Shown here piece by piece: positions 59,578 through 64,000 of a DNA stretch of 64,000 nt. Location: positions 141,255 through 205,254 of the forward strand of contig NZ_BBNN01000027.1 in NCBI RefSeq assembly GCF_000829695.1, written 5' to 3'. The stretch comes from Streptomyces sp. NBRC 110035 (GTDB lineage: Bacteria; Actinomycetota; Actinomycetes; Streptomycetales; Streptomycetaceae). Below the pieces are notes generated by a model. It searched no databases, was not told where the DNA came from, and worked only from the letters and a program-made list of their open reading frames with translations. A program made the position numbers and the translations under genes. Positions within the stretch are counted from its first letter, which is position 1; each line of letters begins with the position of its first letter.

Positions 59578-60279
59578 ATGACCGCGGTGTCCCTCAGTCC
59601 CAGCCCTGCCCGCCGTGACAGGCTCACCCGGCGCATACGCCTGCTCGTCGCCGCGACCATCGCCTACAACGTCATCGAAGCCGTAGCCGCGATCACCGCC
59701 GGCACCCTGGCCTCGTCGACCGCCCTGGTCGGCTTCGGACTCGACTCCGTCATCGAGGTCTCGTCCGCCACAGCGGTCGCCTGGCAGTTCTCCGCCCGCG
59801 ATCCCGCCGTCCGCGAAGCCCGCGAGCAGCGCACCCTGCGGATCATCGCCGTATCGTTCTTCGCGCTCGCGGCCTATGTCACCGTCGACGCGATCCGCGC
59901 GCTGACCGGCACCGGCGAGGCCGACCACTCGATTCCGGGCATCGTCCTCGCCGTTCTCTCGCTGGCGATCATGCCCTTCCTGTCGGCGGCGCAACGCAGG
60001 GCCGGCCGCGAGCTGGGCTCCGCCTCCGCGGTCGCCGACTCCAAGCAGACCCTGCTGTGCACCTACCTCTCCGCCGTGCTCCTGGTCGGCCTGCTGGCCA
60101 ACCTGCTGCTCGGCTGGTCCTGGGCCGACCCGGTCGCGGCCCTCGTCATCGCCGTGATCGCCGTCAGGGAAGGCCACGACGCCTGGCGGGGGAAGGGCTG
60201 CTGTGCGCCCACCCCTCACGTCCCCGCCGTGAGTACGGCAGCAGCCTGCGGCTGCGCCAGGGGTTGCGATTGCTGCTGA
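59578..60279 (+). CDS. Cation diffusion facilitator-type transporter with Cys-rich C-terminal tail
   Basis: A 233-residue membrane protein with about six helices. The first two carry the CDF-type block IAYNVIEAVAAITAGTLASSTALVGFGLDSVIEVSSATAVAWQF with the membrane metal-site Asp, and the later half has ADSKQTLLCTYLSAVLLVGLLANLLLGWSWADPVAALVIAVIAVREG. The tail ends in GCCAPTP and CGCARGCDCC, a likely soft-metal binding segment absent from most CDFs. The ATG directly follows the regulator's TGA (TGAATG). With the CmtR-like gene it forms a two-gene metal-resistance operon, probably exporting Cd, Pb or Zn. Confidence 0.9.
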   Translation: MTAVSLSPSPARRDRLTRRIRLLVAATIAYNVIEAVAAITAGTLASSTALVGFGLDSVIEVSSATAVAWQFSARDPAVREAREQRTLRIIAVSFFALAAYVTVDAIRALTGTGEADHSIPGIVLAVLSLAIMPFLSAAQRRAGRELGSASAVADSKQTLLCTYLSAVLLVGLLANLLLGWSWADPVAALVIAVIAVREGHDAWRGKGCCAPTPHVPAVSTAAACGCARGCDCC

Positions 60280-60310
60280 ACCGTCGCGAGGGCGCTCGGG
60301 CTGCACCGGG

Positions 60311-60438
60311 CCGCCCTTGTTGAGCGCGCCGGGTAGGTGACCGCCGGCGTATGCGCCCGGGGTGCGCACGTCGACGGGGGTCGGTTCGTGCGGGCGGGTG
60401 CGCGCCTCGTCGGTGGCGAGGGTGGTGGGTGCGGTCAT
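60311..60438 (-). pseudogene. Rhodanese-domain protein, N-terminal remnant
   Basis: From an ATG at 60438 the minus strand reads TTLATDEARTRPHEPTPVDVRTPGAYAGGHLPGALNKGG, the first third of a rhodanese (VDVRTPxEYxxGHLPGA). The domain stops before the catalytic Cys loop and the frame continues into unrelated sequence. It overlaps the end of the TauE/SafE-like remnant, so the pair was probably one operon before decay. Confidence 0.6.
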
Positions 60439-60645
60439 AGTCGGCCGCACCCACCGGCAGTACGCCGGCGAGGATCTTCTGGAGGGTGGCGCCGGAGATC
60501 TCCGCCGCGAGCCGCTTGCCGTCCCGGGCACCCAGGATCGCGGCTCCGGTGAAGGGTCCGATGATCTCCCGGTGGAGTCCGCCGGCGGTGCCGGTGCGAG
60601 CGACGAGGGCGGCCGGCGAGCTGACCGTGATGACGAGCGACGACC
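60430..60645 (-). pseudogene. TauE/SafE-type sulfite exporter, C-terminal remnant
   Basis: The minus strand reads LVITVSSPAALVARTGTAGG, then IIGPFTGAAILGARDGKRLAAEISGATLQKILAGVLPVGAA, matching the last helices of TauE/SafE permeases (V-NS-AALIAR, FT-AA-LGAW-G-RLA-K-SG--LQRIFA). Key residues are changed and no N-terminal half is found upstream. With the rhodanese remnant it recalls sulfur-handling operons next to metal resistance genes. The rest of 60280-61102 holds no intact gene. Confidence 0.6.
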
Positions 60646-61102
60646 ACCGCGACCGGGCGGAGGATCCGGGGGGCGACCACCGACGAGGGCGGTCGCGGAG
60701 GTGGCTGCCCGCAGGCCGCCGGCGCAAGCGAGGACCAGCCGCGATGTGACCGTGCGGTCACACAGTGCTGCATCGGCCGTCCCTTCGGCGTACAGGACGC
60801 GGGTGCCGCCCCGGGGCAACGCGAGGTCACGTCGCGTAGCCCCGCCGCGGGCGGATGGGCCGAAAGGATTGCGAGCGGGCTGTTTCCCCCATGCCGGGGG
60901 CCTCGTGACCGAGTACCTGGGGGTGGTCACGCTCGTGCCACCCGTCCCGCCCCCCATCCCGTTCCACGCCGATTCCACGTCCGCTCCCGGGGAGGACGAT
61001 GTGGCTCTGTCGGCGCGTTGCCGCGTGACCTGCGAGGAACGCCGCTGCTGCCCACGCTTGAGGCAGTACGTACTACGGGCGACGCCGGGGACAGGTGGCG
61101 GT

Positions 61103-62323
61103 GTGAACGCACGAAGGATCGACTATGAGGCGGTCTTCCGGGCCATGCCGAGCGTGGTTGCACTCTTCATCGCGGATCTGGTGTACGCCGATGTCAATGA
61201 GGCGTTCCTGCGCAGCATGGGGCGTACCCGGGGCCAGGTGCTGGGTCGTTCCCTGTCCGATGCCTTCCCGGACAATCCGGGTGATCCGTCGGTGACCGGG
61301 ATGCGTAACCTCGAGGCGTCGCTCCGGTGGGTGGCGGCCACGGGAGAGCGCGATGCCATGGCGTTTCTCCGTTACGACGTGGAGCGCTCGGACCGGCCCG
61401 GAGTGTGGCAGGAGCGTTACTGGAGTACGGTCAATGTGCCTGTGCTCGGCCCTGACAGGCAGGTGGAGCTTCTGCTGCACGCGGAGGAGGACATCACCGA
61501 GCTGATCCGAATCCGCAGAGGTGAGGATCCGGCCACGGCTGTGGGAGCCGAGCTGTACACCCGGGCCCAGGAACTGCAACAGGTCAACCAGCGCCTGCGT
61601 GAGGCGCACGTCCGCCAACGCCGGGTTGCGCTGATGCTGCAGGAGGCGAGGCTGCCCGACAGGGAGTGCGCGAGGCAGCACGGTGCGGCGGTGCGCTACA
61701 GGCCGGCGGCAGGACCCCTGAACATATGCGGAGACTGGTACGACCTGCTCGACCTTCGGGACGGCCGCACCATGGTGGCCGTCGGCGACGTCGTCGGACA
61801 GGGCCTGGAGGCCGCCGGTGTGATGGGACAGCTGCGCAGTGCCCTCAGTGCCGCTTCCCTCATCGCGACCGGACCCGCCCAGGCGCTGGAAGCCCTGGGA
61901 CTGTACGCCCGCACCGTCGACGGCGCGGAGTCGACCACGGCGCTCCTGTGCGTCATCGACCCCACTCGCCGCACCATTGCCTACAGCAGTGCCGGTCGCC
62001 TTCCGGCGGCCCTGCTGCAACCCGACGGCACCGTGGACTTCCTCGACCGGGCCACCGACCCGCCGCTCGGCGCGCGCCCTGAGCACAGCCCCCGCCCCCA
62101 GGCCGAGACCACCTACCCCACGGGCGCCACCCTGGTGCTGTACACCGACGGACTGGTCGAGCGCCGCCGCGAGGACATCGATGCCGGTCCGACCCGGCTT
62201 GCCGGCTCGCTCACCCGCCACCAGGGCGCACATCCCGAAAGGCTCGCGGACGCCCTCCTCGCCGATCTGACGCCACCTGCGCACGACACCGACGACATCG
62301 CCCTCGTGGTCCTCCCTCTGTGA
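61103..62323 (+). CDS. PAS-domain PP2C (SpoIIE-like) serine phosphatase
   Basis: A 406-residue cytoplasmic protein. A PAS domain covers residues about 8-135 (FRAMPSVVALFIADLVYADVNEAFLRSMGRTRGQVLGRSLSDAFPD). A short coiled linker (ELQQVNQRLREAHVRQRRVALML) leads to the PP2C-type phosphatase from about residue 175: NICGDWYDLLDL, VAVGDVVGQGLEAAGVMGQLRSAL, IAYSSAGRLPAALL, VLYTDGLVERR and DTDDIALVVL, with metal-binding Asps kept. Such proteins dephosphorylate anti-anti-sigma factors in partner-switching networks. The GTG at 61103 has a weak RBS. There is no adjacent anti-sigma gene, so its partner is elsewhere, perhaps the RsbW-like family. Confidence 0.88.
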   Translation: MNARRIDYEAVFRAMPSVVALFIADLVYADVNEAFLRSMGRTRGQVLGRSLSDAFPDNPGDPSVTGMRNLEASLRWVAATGERDAMAFLRYDVERSDRPGVWQERYWSTVNVPVLGPDRQVELLLHAEEDITELIRIRRGEDPATAVGAELYTRAQELQQVNQRLREAHVRQRRVALMLQEARLPDRECARQHGAAVRYRPAAGPLNICGDWYDLLDLRDGRTMVAVGDVVGQGLEAAGVMGQLRSALSAASLIATGPAQALEALGLYARTVDGAESTTALLCVIDPTRRTIAYSSAGRLPAALLQPDGTVDFLDRATDPPLGARPEHSPRPQAETTYPTGATLVLYTDGLVERRREDIDAGPTRLAGSLTRHQGAHPERLADALLADLTPPAHDTDDIALVVLPL

Positions 62324-62661
62324 CGGATCCGGCAGCCCGGCAGGCGTCGCCCGTTCGTTGACGACGACCCCACGTTCGTCCGGGTCCTGGGCATGCCGGC
62401 CACCCTCGCCGGCCGTCGGTGCGCAGCGGGTGACCGTGGTCGTCACACCCTCGACCGGGTGCCGCCCCCGACGCTGTCAGCCGTGAGAGGGCCTGGGAGT
62501 TTCCGGGCGCTCCGCTCGGACGGGGACCGCACCGGGGAGGGGAATCCTGTCGTCGGCGAGGCGGTGGCCGACATCGGCCCGCACCGGTGAGTACGGCGTC
62601 CCGGCCGGCGGAGCGAGCGCATACCGCGGACACACCGGCGTCCGGGCGCGGCGGACGCCGG
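62324..62661. other. 338-bp gap between convergent phosphatase and MFS genes
   Basis: No gene supported. The reading frames present are Arg/Pro-rich shadows. I see no strong terminator hairpin here. Confidence 0.4.
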
Positions 62662-64000
62662 TCAAGCGGGCGGGTCGGCTCCCGTATCCGCCTTCCGGGG
62701 CACGACCCGGATCCGCGGGACGCGGCGGCTCCACCCGAATCCGAGCCGATGGTCGCCGGCTCTGATCAGGAGGAGGCCGGTCGCCGTCGCGGTGACAGCC
62801 GCCACCGCGCCGGCCGCCCCGAGGCCGGCCCGGGCGCCGTACGTGTCGGTGATCAGGCCGACCACCGGTGCGCCGAGAGGCGCCCCGCCGAGGAGGACCA
62901 TCATGTACAGCGCGGTGACCCGGCCCCTGAAGGTCGGGGCGGTCGAGGTCTGCATGGTGGCGTTGGTGGTGACGTTGACGACCATGGCGAACAGGCCCAT
63001 GGGGACCATGAGCAGCGCGAAGCTCCACAGGGTCGGTGCCACGGCGGCCACGGTCTCCAGCGCGCCGAAGGCCAGCGCGGCGAGGAAGGGCAGTCTCCGC
63101 CGTGCTCTCTCGTGCCGGGCGGCGAGCAGCGCGCCGGCCAGGGAGCCCGCCGCGACCAGGGTGTTGAAGAGACTGTAGGCACCCGCACCGGCGTGGAAGA
63201 CGTCGTCGGCGAAGGCGGTGAGGTGCACGGGGAAGTTGAGGGCGAAGGTCCCGAAGAAGCCGACCAGGACGATGGGCCAGATCAGGTCGGGGCGACCGGC
63301 GACGTAACGCAGGCCCTCGCGCAGTTGCCCCTTTCCGTGCGGGGCGCGCTCGACGGCGTGCAGTTCGCGGCGCCGCATCAGCATCATGCAGGCCAGCGGT
63401 GCGGCGAACGAGACGCCGTTGAGGAGGAACGCCCACCCCGTACCGACGCCCGTGATCAGCAGGCCCGCGACGGCCGGCCCGATCAGCCGGGCGGACTGGA
63501 AGTTCGCGGAGTTGAGGCCGACCGCGTTCCGCAGCAGTCCCGGGCCGACCAGCTCGGAGAGGAAGGACTGCCGCGCGGGGTTGTCCAGCACCGTCGCGAG
63601 GCCCACGGCGAACGCGGCGGCGTACACGTGCCAGACGTTGACCAGGTCGGTCAGGGTGAGGACGGCGAGCACGAGTGCGGTGAGGGCCATGGCCACCTGG
63701 GTGGCGACGAGTATGGGGCGCTTGGGCAGACGGTCGACGAGAACGCCACCGTACAGGCCGAAGAGCAGCAGGGGCAGGAACTGCAGGGCTGTGGTGATAC
63801 CGACGGCGGTCGACGAGCCGGTGAGACCGAGGACCAGCCAGTCCTGGGCGATGCGTTGCATCCAGGTGCCGTTGTTGGAGACGACCTGGCCGAGGAAGAA
63901 CAGCCGGTAGTTCCTCACCTTCAGGGAGGACAGCAGAGGCGCCCTGGGGGAGAGGGGGCCGAACGGACCGCGCGTGTCGGGTGCGGGGGCGGAACCGGTT
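62662..64000 (-). CDS. MFS transporter (EntS/MFS_3-like exporter), 5' end beyond window
   Basis: A major facilitator with about 12 membrane helices and the family block FFLGQVVSNNGTWMQRIAQDWLVLGLTGSSTAVG. Motif A-like loops follow: GVLVDRLPKRPILVATQ between helices 2 and 3 and AAFAVGLATVLDNPARQSFLSELV after helix 4. It resembles enterobactin or drug exporters of the MFS_3 type. A GTG at 63918 could start it, but the same frame stays open for 27 more codons (ending LLSSLKVRNYRLFF, which normally lies inside the protein) to the window edge, so the true start is probably outside. The C-terminus is Arg-rich and polar. Substrate unknown. Confidence 0.85.
   Translation of the reverse strand, partial: TGSAPAPDTRGPFGPLSPRAPLLSSLKVRNYRLFFLGQVVSNNGTWMQRIAQDWLVLGLTGSSTAVGITTALQFLPLLLFGLYGGVLVDRLPKRPILVATQVAMALTALVLAVLTLTDLVNVWHVYAAAFAVGLATVLDNPARQSFLSELVGPGLLRNAVGLNSANFQSARLIGPAVAGLLITGVGTGWAFLLNGVSFAAPLACMMLMRRRELHAVERAPHGKGQLREGLRYVAGRPDLIWPIVLVGFFGTFALNFPVHLTAFADDVFHAGAGAYSLFNTLVAAGSLAGALLAARHERARRRLPFLAALAFGALETVAAVAPTLWSFALLMVPMGLFAMVVNVTTNATMQTSTAPTFRGRVTALYMMVLLGGAPLGAPVVGLITDTYGARAGLGAAGAVAAVTATATGLLLIRAGDHRLGFGWSRRVPRIRVVPRKADTGADPPA

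Overview
This window looks like chromosomal DNA of a Streptomyces or close relative. GC is very high with strong third-position GC bias, starts are often GTG or TTG, genes overlap as ATGA or GTGA, and several Streptomyces hallmark loci are present: cslA-glxA, a PAS-GGDEF-EAL protein, an AA10 chitin-active oxygenase with a DasR-like site, and a SpoIIE-type phosphatase. Assignments rest on reading motifs in the sequence and on remembered families; no database was searched.

Region 1 (about 0.1-33.9 kb) reads as ordinary chromosome. It holds a small conserved protein, a Prim-Pol-like protein whose stop codon lies inside tRNA-Lys, an M6 peptidase, a CdgA-like c-di-GMP protein and a flavin monooxygenase. 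Next comes a catabolic block: two maleate-isomerase/EutA-like proteins divergent from a 2-hydroxyacid dehydrogenase and an amidase, then a DUF3830 protein and an EhuBCDA-type ABC transporter. Two further identical tRNA-Lys genes flank the AA10 oxygenase and an SPFH protein. The apical polysaccharide genes follow (cslA, glxA and a GH6 lipoprotein), then a class F sortase with an LAATG-bearing partner, a HAD phosphatase, a ROK regulator divergent from a Gfo/Idh/MocA operon, a FAH-family hydrolase, a YidC paralogue, a SEC-C protein, and a hydrolase-TetR pair with a clear promoter and operator.

Region 2 (about 34-57.9 kb) is accessory. Its first part is a three-gene operon: an ABC ATPase with a frameshift at its Walker A motif, an ABC-2 permease, and an unusual fusion of a squalene/phytoene-synthase-like domain to a cis-prenyltransferase domain. 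A DUF222-HNH protein follows. Then comes a defence-like island: Vsr, a DNA cytosine methyltransferase cut short at its catalytic motif, an SRA-HNH modification-dependent nuclease and a PLD-helicase-DUF3427 protein. The last two look less GC-biased than their surroundings. A complete ISAs1-family element with a 9-bp target duplication sits just beyond it, next to an RsbW-like ATPase. A complete IS1634-family element has truncated the divergent XRE regulator. Then comes a giant 2443-residue protein combining LamG-like, coiled-coil, ricin-like and possible pore-forming segments, followed by MFS and IS3 remnants.

Region 3 (58-64 kb) holds a DUF389 membrane protein, a CmtR-like Cd/Pb sensor abutting a CDF exporter with a Cys-rich tail, decayed TauE/SafE and rhodanese pieces, a PAS-PP2C (SpoIIE-like) phosphatase, and an MFS exporter that runs off the window edge.

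The best candidates for something undescribed are the prenyl-synthase fusion with its transporter and the giant LamG protein. The broken Vsr-Dcm/SRA-HNH/helicase island comes next.
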